This document shows, in pieces, positions 1 through 6,503 of a stretch of DNA of 8,074 nucleotides; position 1 is the stretch's first letter, and the number at the start of each line of letters is the position of its first letter. Source of the stretch: JBBRYB01 sp038238115 (GTDB lineage Bacteria > Actinomycetota > Actinomycetes > Propionibacteriales > Nocardioidaceae). A model generated the notes under the pieces. That model had not been told where the DNA came from, did not search any database, and was given only the letters and a program-made list of their open reading frames with translations. The stretch spans positions 1 through 8,074 of the forward strand of contig JBBRYB010000112.1 of NCBI GenBank assembly GCA_038238115.1. Direction: 5' to 3'. The translations under genes were made by a program, and so were the position numbers.

Positions 1-1
1 G

Positions 2-535
2 GCCATCGAGCTGCCGGACCGAGCCGCCCTCGGCATTCCGTCCCACTTCGAGGCGGCCCGAGGCGCCTACGTGATGCGCCAGTCCCGCCCGGACCAGCCC
101 ACGGGCGGGACCGTGTTCGTGCAAGGCACCACGCCGACGGCTCACGTCGTCAAGCTGCTCCCGGAGCTGGACCGGCGCGGGCTCAACGTCAAGATCGTGG
201 CCTGCATCAGTCCTCAGCTCTTCCGGCTGCAGGACCCGCGCTTCCGCGATGCGACGGTCTCGACGGCGGATCGCTGGGACGGGATGGCGATCACGAACCG
301 TGCCTACAAGCTGATGCGCGACTGGGTCGACGGGCCGATGGCGGCCGAGTACTCGCTGTCGTCCGACTGGGACGACCGCTGGCGAACGGGCGGTACCCTC
401 GAGGAGGTCATCGACGAGGCGCACCTCTCACCGGACCATATCCTCGCCGCCATCGAGCGGTTCGCCGGTGAGCGCGACCGTCGGATGGCGCAGTTGCACG
501 AGGTCGTCGAAGCGGCCGCGAGGCATGAGACGTGA
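2..535 (+). CDS. Transketolase-like protein, C-terminal part (5' end outside window)
   Basis: The frame is open from the left edge and stops with TGA at 533-535, so this is the 3' end of a longer gene; about 177 residues are visible. The stretch GTVFVQGTTPTAHVVKLL followed by a Leu-rich helix and the strand VKIVACISPQLF resembles the C-terminal (Pfam transketolase_C-type) domain of thiamine-diphosphate transketolases, which shapes the dimer and cofactor-binding fold. The last third (DDRWRTGGTLEEVIDEAHLS, then an Ile/Ala-rich helix) reads as the usual end of such proteins. In this family the full protein transfers two-carbon ketol units in the pentose phosphate pathway in the cytoplasm. The thiamine-binding N-terminal and central domains are not in the window, so the substrate cannot be judged. 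It could also be the separate C-terminal subunit of a split transketolase or another E1-like enzyme. No frameshift is seen, unlike the genes that follow. Confidence 0.72.
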   Translation, partial: AIELPDRAALGIPSHFEAARGAYVMRQSRPDQPTGGTVFVQGTTPTAHVVKLLPELDRRGLNVKIVACISPQLFRLQDPRFRDATVSTADRWDGMAITNRAYKLMRDWVDGPMAAEYSLSSDWDDRWRTGGTLEEVIDEAHLSPDHILAAIERFAGERDRRMAQLHEVVEAAARHET

Positions 536-692
536 GCCTGTAGCCCGCATGGCGCGGCCTGGTCGGCGGGCGCAACCGTTCAGGGACGCTCGAGGCCGCG
601 GCCGGTCGCGCCGCGGGGTCCCGGGGTCCGGGTCGACGAGACGGTTGTGGACTACTGTCGCGACGCACGACGCCATCCGGTCTTCCGCTGAC

Positions 693-941
693 CAGGGCCT
701 CGACGTGCTTGGCCTGGCGCGCATCGACCACGGGATCGCGGTCGTGGAGGACCCCGCGCTGGCCCGACGCATGGCCGCCGACCGCATCCCATTGGCCGTC
801 TGCCCAAGTAGCAACGTGGTCATCGCCAATCGGCTCCCGAGCCTCCGCGAGCATGCCTTCTGAGCGATGCGCGAGGCGGGACTGGTCGCCACGCTCAACA
901 CCGATGACCCGGCGATGAATGACCTCGACCTCGGCAAGGCT
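693..941 (+). pseudogene. Adenosine deaminase fragment with internal stop
   Basis: A run of about 80 codons in one frame matches the second half of the adenosine/adenine deaminase barrel. LDVLGLARIDHG carries the His of the RIDHG motif (codon 729-731); then come PLAVCPSSNVVIANRLPSL and LNTDDPAM with the metal-site Asp pair (codons 903-908). Family members hydrolyse adenosine to inosine with a bound zinc ion. The fragment is not functional. An in-frame TGA at 861-863 replaces what is usually an Arg-like position (HAF-stop-AMREAGL), the N-terminal half of the barrel with the zinc His pair and catalytic Glu is absent, and similarity ends at about 940, where the 54-bp repeat begins. The 536-692 stretch before it is GC-rich sequence in which I see no gene. 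The intact reading through the stop makes a single C-to-T change (CGA to TGA) the simplest explanation. Confidence 0.8.
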
Positions 942-995
942 CCACCTGTCAATAAGTGGGAGTTTGCGAACGATGGCAGCAACGACATCGGGCTG
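942..995 (+). repeat. 54-bp direct repeat, copy 1 (imperfect inverted arms)
   Basis: This stretch is repeated in the same orientation at 5157-5210. The first 25 bases differ at one position and the whole 54 bases match at 45 positions. The left end has arms CCACCT and AAGTGG around a 6-base GTCAAT; in copy 2 the arms are perfect. It starts exactly where adenosine deaminase similarity stops and lies just upstream of the recombinase remnant. Substitutions between the copies are not concentrated at third codon positions in either of the two frames I checked, so it is probably not conserved as protein. It could be the end of a mobile element or an attachment-like site; the identity is unknown. 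Confidence 0.7.
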
Positions 996-1749
996 CCAGC
1001 TGCGGGGCAGGCTCTGGGCGCCGCGGTCGACGTGTTCTGCGCCGCCAAGGCGGCCGAGGGTTCGTCGCCCCGGACCGTCGAGTGGTACCGAATGATCCTC
1101 ATCCGGGCCGCCCGCCGGTTCGGTGCGGAGCGGCCGGTCGACGCCGTTCCGGCGGCCGACCTCCGGGCGTGGCTTCTCGAGCTATGGAGCTCGCTGGCGC
1201 CCGAGTCGATCGCCGGCTATGTCCGGGGCCTGAAGGCCTTCGGCAACTGGTGCGCGGCCGAGGAGCTCGCCGCCGCAGCGGCTCATCGCCCCGTTCTCCG
1301 ATCCGGAGCTACGGAGCCTCGTCGCCCTGGCCGACGAGCGTGAGCGGGCGCTCGCGCTCGTCCTCCTCGACACGGGCCTCCGGTTGTCGGAGCTCGCCTC
1401 GCTGCGGGTCGGCGACGTCCGTCCCGATGGGACGCTGCATGTCATGAGCAAGGACGCCAGGGAGCGGATCGTGCCGATCGGCGCGACCGCCCGGCGGGCG
1501 CTCGTCCGCTATCTCGCGACCTGGACGGCCGTCACCGCCGGCGATCCGCTCTTCTGTGGGCGCTGGGGACCGGGCCTGACGGCCCGCGGGATCCAGTTGG
1601 CGATCGCGAGGCTCGGGCGACGAGCGGCGGTCGGAACCCGCTGCAGCCCGCACACCTTCCGCCCCACCTTCGCTCGGGGCTATCTCGGCCCATCCCACGG
1701 TCGTGCGCGGATAGGATTCGGGTCGGAGGCCGAGTCCAGGTCGAGATGA
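974..1749 (+). pseudogene. Tyrosine recombinase (XerC/XerD-like), frameshifted and truncated
   Basis: These enzymes cut and rejoin DNA at short specific sites through a catalytic tyrosine. From about 996 the frame encodes a core-binding (SAM-like) domain: AAVDVFCAAKAAEGSSPRTV, then LAPESIAGYVRGLKAFGNW. At about 1265-1284 the frame changes with a probable loss of around ten codons, and the catalytic domain continues in another frame from QRLIAPFSDPELRSLVALAD. Visible active-site elements are the first Arg in TGLRLSEL (codon 1381-1383), the beta-hairpin Lys in MSKDARERIVPIG (codon 1450-1452), and HTFR (1651-1662). The residue after HTFR is Pro where His is usual. Similarity ends at ARGYL near 1686; the later LGHS-type His and the nucleophilic Tyr are missing, and the frame runs into unrelated sequence to a stop at 1747-1749. 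ATG 974 is a plausible start only if one more base is missing near 989. It cannot be an active recombinase. Confidence 0.85.
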
Positions 1750-2007
1750 CGGACGAGACCCACGACCGCCACCGATCGCCGATCCGCTTGGGCCGGACGC
1801 TCTCGACTTCAAAGGGCTTCCCTGGATGCTCTGCCGTCGGAGGAGCGCTGCCACTGCCAATGGAAAGCGTCGGTCGTTGCGGTTTCAACCTAACTCGGAC
1901 ACGGCAGGGCCTGAGCAGGTCGAGGACGTAAGCGGAGCACCGGGCCAGAGCGGACGCGGAGTGGGGTGGGACGCCAGCCGCGCGAGGCACCCCCGGCGCG
2001 ACGTGGC
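1750..2007. other. Non-coding stretch between recombinase remnant and AraC gene
   Basis: With the unrelated tail of the recombinase frame (1687-1749) this makes about 320 bases without a recognisable gene. Short open frames exist on both strands, but their translations are Arg/Pro/Ser-rich and resemble nothing I know. It presumably contains the missing recombinase end, replaced by unrelated DNA, and the promoter of the AraC gene. I see no clear -35/-10 pair, no strong hairpin and no good Shine-Dalgarno sequence directly before ATG 2008. Confidence 0.5.
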
Positions 2008-2461
<454 letters not shown>

Positions 2462-2464
<3 letters not shown>

Positions 2465-2473
2465 AGTCATCAC
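2462..2473 (+). promoter_or_regulatory. Possible leaderless -10 element before the SRPBCC gene
   Basis: TAGAGT (2462-2467) fits the TAnnnT -10 pattern and lies six bases before ATG 2474; no Shine-Dalgarno sequence precedes that ATG. This arrangement is what leaderless transcripts show in several high-GC phyla. The stop codon of the corrected AraC frame (TAG) forms the first half of the hexamer. The GNAT gene shows TACCGT at the same distance from its GTG. No convincing -35 is visible. Confidence 0.35.
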
Positions 2474-2938
2474 ATGGGAGACACATACACGGTCGAGCGC
2501 AAGATCCGCGTCGACGCACCCGCGTCGGTGGTCTACGAGCGGATCGTCGACTTCCATCGTTGGCGCGCGTGGTCACCGTTTGAGGAGCTCGACCCGGACA
2601 TGGAGCGCACATACTCCGGCGCCGAGTCCGGGGTCGGCGCCGTCTACGAATGGTCGGGCAACCTCAAGGCCGGGGCCGGCGCGATGAAGATCGTGGACGC
2701 CGTCGACGACGAACGGGTCGTGATCGAGCAGCGCAACAGCAAACCGTTCCGGACGGAGAGCACCTCGACGTTCGCGCTCCACGACTCGGGCGACGGGACG
2801 GCCGTCACGTGGTCCATGACGGGACCGGTGAAGCTCATCACGCAGATCATGGGCATCTTCAGGTCCATGGACCGGATGGTAGGTCCGGTTTTCGAAAAGG
2901 GACTGGCGAGGCTGAAGGCCGACGCCGAGGCTGTGTGA
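2474..2938 (+). CDS. SRPBCC family protein (polyketide cyclase/START-like)
   Basis: An intact 154-residue protein. The N-terminal strand TYTVERKIRVDAPASVVYER, followed by DFHRWRAWSPFEELDP, is the standard start of SRPBCC (polyketide_cyc2-type) proteins, whose helix-grip fold encloses a hydrophobic ligand cavity. The middle strands include GAVYEWSGNLKAGAGAMKIV, and GDGTAVTWSMTGPV precedes the long C-terminal helix ending in EKGLARLKADAEAV. Length is typical of the single-domain family. Members bind or transform hydrophobic small molecules; the ligand here cannot be predicted. It follows the AraC gene closely, so co-regulation is likely. An AraC-tail relic starts within a few bases of its stop codon (see 2942-3053), showing that the gene sits at a duplication or deletion junction. 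Reading is clean, with no frameshift. Confidence 0.88.
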   Translation: MGDTYTVERKIRVDAPASVVYERIVDFHRWRAWSPFEELDPDMERTYSGAESGVGAVYEWSGNLKAGAGAMKIVDAVDDERVVIEQRNSKPFRTESTSTFALHDSGDGTAVTWSMTGPVKLITQIMGIFRSMDRMVGPVFEKGLARLKADAEAV

Positions 2939-2941
2939 ACT

Positions 2942-3053
2942 TCGCCTACCAGCGCCATGCGCCGCGAGCGACGGCGAGGATGCCGCGTGCGTGGCCAAAC
3001 AGGTGACGAGACTGATCAGGAATCGACGAGCGCGGGTCACCGGCCGCACCTAG
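2942..3053 (+). pseudogene. Relic of a second AraC gene: last ~36 codons only
   Basis: This stretch aligns with the 3' end of the AraC gene (2351-2464) at about 79 percent identity over 108 bases from the TAC codon at 2947 (23 differences including one gap). If one base missing near 2986 is restored, it reads MPPCVAKQVTRLIRNR against MPPCVAKQVTRPVRNR in the full gene, and both end in TAG at the same aligned position (3051-3053 here). The copy has no helix-turn-helix and no start, so it cannot be a regulator. It lies directly upstream of the VOC gene in the position an AraC gene would occupy, with the VOC ribosome-binding site immediately after its stop. It probably marks a lost second AraC gene. 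Confidence 0.8.
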
Positions 3054-3058
3054 AAGGA
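3054..3058 (+). promoter_or_regulatory. Ribosome-binding site of the VOC gene
   Basis: AAGGA with five bases (CCGCC) to ATG 3064. It fixes the start of the VOC gene and directly follows the stop codon of the AraC-tail relic, so translation of the ancestral regulator and VOC gene was probably linked. Confidence 0.7.
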
Positions 3059-3063
3059 CCGCC

Positions 3064-3473
3064 ATGGACATCACCATCCACTCGAGCCTCCTCCCGCACG
3101 ACGACCCGGATTCATCCCTGGCCTTCTATCGCGACACCCTCGGCTTCGGCGTCCGCGATGACGTCGAATACGGCGGGATGCACTGGATCACGGTCGGCCC
3201 CCCCGACCAGCCCGGCACGTCCATCGTCCTGTACCCGGTGCCGCTACCCCCGGCGTCACCGACGACGAGCGCCGCACCATCGTCGAGATGATGGCCAAGG
3301 GAACCTACGCCAGCATCAACCTGGCCACCCGCGACCTCGATGGCACCTTCGAGCGGCTGGAGGCCAGCGGCGCCGAGGTCGTCCAGCAGCCGACCGATCA
3401 GCCGTACGGGGTTCGCGACTGCTCGTTCCGCGATCCCGCGGGGAACCTGATCCGCATCCAGGAGCTGCGCTGA
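3064..3473 (+). pseudogene. VOC family (glyoxalase/bleomycin-resistance fold) protein, split by a frameshift
   Basis: Members of this superfamily use paired beta-alpha-beta-beta-beta modules to hold a metal or ligand and act as lyases, dioxygenases or drug-binding proteins. The first part (3064 to about 3237) reads MDITIHSSLLPHDDPDSSLA, FYRDTLGF and MHWITVGPPDQPGTSIVLYP, the first module. The frame then ends in unrelated text at 3289-3291. The second module continues in another frame: GVTDDERRTIVEMMAKGTYA, INLATRDLDGTFERLEASGA, and the typical end RDPAGNLIRIQELR with TGA at 3471-3473. One base appears to be missing between 3235 and 3248, a C-rich stretch. As written, the gene makes two half-proteins; ATG 3288 or 3291 could start the second half but lacks a good ribosome-binding site. 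If the indel is an error, it is a normal 136-137 residue protein. It was probably paired with the AraC gene whose relic precedes it. Confidence 0.85.
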
Positions 3474-3614
3474 GCCGTCCCGCGATCGCAGCCATGACCT
3501 GCACATACGGCACCGTGAGGCGCTGCGACGAGATCTCTCATCCGTGTCAACTCGTCCCTCTCGTCAGCGCCAAAGACCTTCCGCCGGCTGGCGAAATGAA
3601 GGATCGGAGAGAAC

Positions 3615-4046
3615 ATGAAACCGACAAGTCGTCCGAAAGGCGAGGCCGCATCAGCGAAAATCACGAAGCACATTCAAGAGCTCGGGGACTGGAGAGGAGA
3701 GATCCTCGCTCATGTCCGTCAGCTCATCCACGATGCTGACGCCGACATCGAGGAGGAGTGGAAATGGGTCAAGCCCGGCTCTCCGGGAACCCCGGTCTGG
3801 TCCCATGATGGCGGCGTATGCACCGGGGAATCGTACGAACAGGTCGTGAAGTTCACCTTCGTTCGCGGAGCCTCCATCAAAGACCCGAAAAAGCTCTTCA
3901 ATTCCAGCCTGGAAGGGAGCACGCGGCGTGCGATCGACCTCGGCGAAGGGGAGAAGATCAACGAAGCTGCCTTCAAGCAACTCATCCGCGCCGCGGTGGC
4001 GGCCAACTCCGCAGCGCGCGCTCAACAGGCAGCCAAGAAGAAATAA
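3615..4046 (+). CDS. DUF1801 domain-containing protein (YdhG-like)
   Basis: An intact 143-residue protein of unknown biochemical role. The core matches DUF1801: LGDWRGEILAHVRQLIHDAD, EEEWKWVKPGSPGTPVWSHD, then CTGESYEQVVKFTF, a Lys-Asp-Pro turn, LFNSSLEGSTRRAIDLGEGE and a final helix with an Ala/Lys-rich tail. The length is normal for the family. A purine-rich GGAGAG (3606-3611) precedes ATG 3615, supporting that start. The 141 bases before it, after the VOC stop, hold no gene and probably carry its promoter. Proteins of this family are often found beside other small stress or small-molecule genes, as here, but no reaction is established to my knowledge. The reading frame is clean. Confidence 0.88.
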   Translation: MKPTSRPKGEAASAKITKHIQELGDWRGEILAHVRQLIHDADADIEEEWKWVKPGSPGTPVWSHDGGVCTGESYEQVVKFTFVRGASIKDPKKLFNSSLEGSTRRAIDLGEGEKINEAAFKQLIRAAVAANSAARAQQAAKKK

Positions 4047-4070
4047 GCACGGCTCTCCCGCCGCGGCCCA

Positions 4071-4542
4071 CTGCCTGTCAAGACCGAGACGAAGACGCCG
4101 CTCACTAAAAGCGAGCTGTCCGAACGGACCGGCCTCAGTCGCTCACACGCTTCGGTATTACGAACGCGCAGGACTCATCGGTCCGGTGCGCCGCGAGGCC
4201 AGCGGAAAGCGAACGTACTCGGAGACGGACCTCCTTTTGTTGGCGTTTCTCCGGCGGCTGCGTGCGACCAGAATGTCGGTCGCGCAGATGCGCCAGTTGG
4301 CAACGCTCCGCGCAGCTGGCGATGCCACGACCGGCGATCGACGCCTGTTGCTCGACGAGCACGCCGAGTTCATACGCGGTCAGATCGCCTCTCTAGCGGA
4401 GAACCTCGAGATCCTCGAACGCAAGATCGGACACTTCCGGCAAGAGGAGAGGACTGCCACCTCAGTGGCTGGACAGGGCACATCGCGAAGGCCGCGGCGT
4501 CAGGCTACGGTCAAGAACGTGTCGGTGAGGAGCCAGCCTTGA
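4071..4542 (+). pseudogene. MerR-family transcriptional regulator with damaged 5' end
   Basis: MerR proteins bind spaced promoters as dimers and switch them on by DNA twisting. The winged-helix part here is TPLTKSELSERTGLS in one frame (4098-4139) and AHTLRYYERAGLIGPVRREA in another (from 4141); one extra base near 4137-4140 separates them. The rest is clean: SGKRTYSETDLLLLAFLRRL, VAQMRQLATLRAAGD, then a dimerisation helix LRAAGD...HAEFIRGQIASLAENLEI-type coiled coil ending in ERKIGHFRQEE. The natural N-terminus would read xPVKTETKTP from 4071, where the sequence has CTG; no ATG, GTG or ribosome-binding site is visible, so the start may be a rare CTG or a mutated ATG. No effector-binding domain or metal-ligand Cys cluster is seen, so it is not a classical mercury or copper sensor. 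The stop TGA (4540-4542) overlaps the TTG start of the cupin gene, so the two form one unit. Confidence 0.83.
4526..4541 (+). promoter_or_regulatory. Shine-Dalgarno and TTG start of the cupin gene inside the MerR 3' end
   Basis: GAGGAG (4526-4531) lies seven bases before TTG 4539-4541. That TTG overlaps the MerR stop as TTGA, a typical translational-coupling junction. Reading from this TTG gives xIILGHDEGRTVQF, which fits the N-terminus of small cupins far better than the ATG at 4555, whose first 25 codons are unlike the family. This decides the start in favour of TTG. Confidence 0.65.
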
Positions 4543-4977
4543 TCATCCTGGGTCATGACGAAGGGCGGACGGTCCAATTCGAGGCACGACGATCGCGCGC
4601 AAGGTCGACGGCAGCGAGACGGGCGGGGATGGGCAGTCGGGGAGGCGACGCAGCCGCCGGGCTTTGAGAACGCTCCCCACAGCCACACCGAGCCGGAGGC
4701 GTTCTACGTCCTCGAGGGCAAGTTCACGTTATTCGGATCAGGTGAGGCGACCATCCTTGGACCAGGCAGCTTCGTCCTGATCAAGCCGGGAGAGGTGCAC
4801 GGCTTCCGAGCCGGCGACCAAGGTGGGCGTTTCCTGGCGATCTGGCCGGGACAAATGGACGGCTACTTCGAAGAGATGATTGCAGAAGCCGGCGCCGGGA
4901 CAGGGACCCTAGCGGCAATGGGCGAGATCGGTCATCGGCATGGCGTGACCGGCTACGGTTTGCTCCCCAATCCTTAG
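4539..4977 (+). CDS. Cupin-domain protein, N-terminal region broken by two indels
   Basis: Cupins are small beta-barrels that usually hold a metal ion; members include dioxygenases, isomerases and ligand-binding regulators. Motif 1 is visible as HSHTEPEAFYVLEG (His-x-His, Glu) and motif 2 as PGSFVLIKPGEVHGF (Pro-Gly-x-x-His), with the motif spacing of a single-domain cupin. A C-terminal extension (FLAIWPGQMDGYFEEMIAEA and on to HRHGVTGYG) follows, as in related regulator-linked cupins. The 5' part needs three frames: xIILGHDEGRTVQF from TTG 4539, then GTTIARKVDGSETGG from about 4583, then WAVGEATQPPGFENAP from 4630. One base seems lost at 4580-4583 and another at 4628-4630. As sequenced, a start at ATG 4555 would still give the whole barrel core but with a nonsense N-terminus. 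It is likely controlled by the preceding MerR gene. Confidence 0.82.
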
Positions 4978-5495
4978 CGGTCCGATTGTCGGCCGAGACG
5001 GAGGGCAAAGCCACCGGTTGGCGGCAGCTCTGAGACCCGTTGACCGGAGGGCTGGGTCGCCGCAGGGAATCTGAGGAGCGTCGGTGCCCGGCCTGACTCC
5101 TCGCGGGCTACCATGGACCTCCCGATGACTCTGGCCCCGAACGACTTCACGCAGCGCCACCTGTCAATAGGTGGGAGTTTGAGCACGAAGACAGTCGCGA
5201 CCTCGGGCTGACCGGTCCAAGCCAGACGCCTGGCGTGACTCGCGGATCTGGCGTCGTCCGCGAAGGACGGGCCGGCCGTCCCGATGTGAGGGATCTCGGT
5301 ACGGTGGTCCGGTTGCCGTCTGCGGGCGGATGTCACAGGATCGGACCAGGAGACAGCGGTCGCGACCCTAGCACACCGATTCGAGGCACGGTCCCCGTCG
5401 GCGTCGGCGATCCAGACGTCTGCCCGAACCTCGCCGCTTATGAGTGGTGGGGCGACCCTGTCGGGTGACGGCTTGACTCGATCGGTCGATCGTGC
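4978..5495. other. Gene-poor stretch containing the second repeat copy
   Basis: I see no intact gene here on either strand. A short start-like segment (TACCAT at 5109, ATG 5125 then TLAPNDFTQR) runs straight into the second copy of the 54-bp repeat at 5157 and closes at a stop soon after (TGA 5209-5211), so it may be a gene start cut off by the repeat. Minus-strand frames across the stretch are long but Arg/Pro/Ser-rich and resemble nothing known except at their beginning, where they join the transposase remnant at 5496-5692. Confidence 0.45.
5157..5210 (+). repeat. 54-bp direct repeat, copy 2 (perfect inverted arms)
   Basis: Second copy of the sequence at 942-995, same orientation, 45 of 54 bases identical. 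The left end, CCACCTGTCAATAGGTGG, is a perfect 6-bp inverted repeat around six bases, and could form a hairpin or serve as a paired protein-binding site. It follows directly on a truncated coding start (ATG 5125). The two copies bracket about 4.2 kb containing the recombinase remnant, the AraC-SRPBCC-VOC group, DUF1801 and MerR-cupin. Confidence 0.7.
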
Positions 5496-5692
5496 CCGGG
5501 AGTGGGTGCGCCCGATGCGCAGGTCCCCGGGCAGGACCGAGACGGCCGTGGACCGCATCGGGAGCGGCGGTCGGCATGGATCGTGAGCGTGCCCTCATCG
5601 GTGGGGCCTGCGGCCGTCACCACGTCCTCGATCCTCTCGCACGACTGCCCGCCCTGGCGCTCGACCAGGGTCCAGCCTGGGTAGTAGCGGCT
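5496..5692 (-). pseudogene. IS3-like DDE transposase (rve core) remnant
   Basis: Read on the minus strand from 5692, the frame gives SRYYPGWTLVERQGG, then LTIHADR. The Gly-Trp to LTIH distance of 30 residues is exactly that of IS3-type OrfB proteins, where HADRG holds the second catalytic Asp of the DDE triad (here codon 5572-5570). After HADR one base is missing (eight bases where Gly-Ser-Ser needs nine), and the frame resumes at ATG 5558 as MRSTAVSVLPGDLRIGRTHS, matching the family's MxSKxVAxLLxDLGVxxTHS segment. Similarity stops at about 5496, so the region with the catalytic Glu is gone, and nothing before SRYY is recognisable. The remnant covers some 65 codons and is inactive. IS481-type or phage-like rve integrases are alternatives to IS3. 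Confidence 0.7.
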
Positions 5693-5896
5693 GACACAGG
5701 GGACCTCAGGGTCGCGACGGCATCAAGCTCATCCTTGGCACCATCGACATCGAACTCAGACCCACTGATCAGCGCGAAGCGGCCTTGGCGCACGCAGCGC
5801 AAGGGCGTGCAATCTCACCGAGGACGAGTTCGATCGGATCAACCGCAAGGCCGACAAGGTTCTGCACGAGGACTCCCGGCCGCCGTCCCATTGCGG
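5693..5896. other. Unassigned stretch downstream of the RibD-C genes
   Basis: No intact gene. On the plus strand two short runs look protein-like in different frames: GIKLILGTIDIELRPTDQRE (about 5728-5787) and LTEDEFDRINRKADKVLHED (about 5814-5873). They may be pieces of one decayed gene, but I cannot name a family. No clear transcription terminator for the minus-strand genes ending at 5897 was found. Confidence 0.3.
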
Positions 5897-6481
5897 TCAG
5901 GTGTTCGCCTTGTGGTCGCCGGGCGGTCCGGACAGAATCGTCGGAACGTACTCGAGGAGCTGGATCCTGCCATCGAATGTGCGGCTGTGGATCATGTCGA
6001 GCGCGATGTCGGGGTACTCGTCGTAGATCCGTTCCCGACCGCTGCTTCCAGTCACGACCGGAAAGACGACGACGCGAAAGCGGTCCACCAGACCGGCCAC
6101 GAGAAGGGAGCGGCAGAGTGCTAGGCTGCCCATCGTGCGCATCGGGGCCGCGCCCGCTGCGTTCTTCATGTTCCTGACGGCCTCGACCGCGTCCTGACTG
6201 ACGAGTCGGGTGTTGGCCCACGTCAGCGGCTCCTCCAACGTGGCCGAGAACACGATCTTGGACAGGCCTGCGAGTTCATCCGTGCCCGGTTCGCCTTCGG
6301 CCGCGAGACCCGACATCAGACGGTACGTGTTCGCGCCCATCAGCACCGTGTGTTCGGCTTCGGGTTGGTCGCCCAGCCAGGCCAGGTACTCAGGGCCCTG
6401 CAAGCCCCACCACCCGGGCCAGCCATCGGCGGCGCCATAGCCATCCAGCGAGGTGATGAAATCGACGAGGAGTTCGGACAC
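5897..6481 (-). CDS. RibD C-terminal/dihydrofolate reductase-like family protein (downstream paralog)
   Basis: A 194-residue intact protein of the RibD-C (DHFR-like) family. The N-terminus LLVDFITSLDGYGAADGW is the typical xxxxSLDGYxA start; HTVLMGANTYRLMSG is the nucleotide-fold MGRxTYexm-type motif; KIVFSATLEEPLTWANTRLV and MGSLALCRSLLVAGLVDRFR are the later conserved strands; PVVTGSSGRERIYD is the family's PVxLGxGxxLF-like segment. Relatives are NADPH-dependent reductases, some acting on flavin precursors and others of unknown substrate; this stand-alone type is not the folate-pathway DHFR. The start is GTG 6481, five bases after a strong AAAGGAG ribosome-binding site. It lies 22 bases downstream of a paralog on the same strand, so the two form an operon. 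No damage is seen. Confidence 0.87.
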   Translation of the reverse strand: MSELLVDFITSLDGYGAADGWPGWWGLQGPEYLAWLGDQPEAEHTVLMGANTYRLMSGLAAEGEPGTDELAGLSKIVFSATLEEPLTWANTRLVSQDAVEAVRNMKNAAGAAPMRTMGSLALCRSLLVAGLVDRFRVVVFPVVTGSSGRERIYDEYPDIALDMIHSRTFDGRIQLLEYVPTILSGPPGDHKANT

Positions 6482-6503
6482 CGTCGCTCCTTTCGGGTTG
6501 CGA

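Noticed and set aside
942..995. The repeat as a CRISPR repeat or integron attC site
   Set aside because: Only two copies 4.2 kb apart, no spacer array, and no GTTRRRY/RYYYAAC-type core.
428..1102. Long minus-strand open frame
   Set aside because: Arg/Ala/Ser-rich shadow of the transketolase end, adenosine deaminase and recombinase remnants; typical of high-GC DNA.
2465..2583. Arg-rich C-terminal extension of the AraC frame
   Set aside because: It arises from the extra C at 2347-2350 and overlaps the intact SRPBCC gene; the restored frame stops at 2464.
3235..3251. Programmed ribosomal frameshifting in the VOC gene
   Set aside because: No slippery heptamer or downstream structure is evident; a simple indel is more likely.
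3126..3506. Minus-strand open frame opposite the VOC gene
   Set aside because: It is antisense to recognisable VOC sequence and has no family resemblance of its own.
4555..4629. ATG 4555 as cupin start
   Set aside because: The first 25 codons do not resemble cupins, while TTG 4539 with GAGGAG and two later frame shifts gives a fitting N-terminus.
4974..5495. Minus-strand open frame continuing from the transposase remnant
   Set aside because: Only its first 21 codons (5558-5496) match a transposase; the rest resembles no protein and crosses repeat copy 2.
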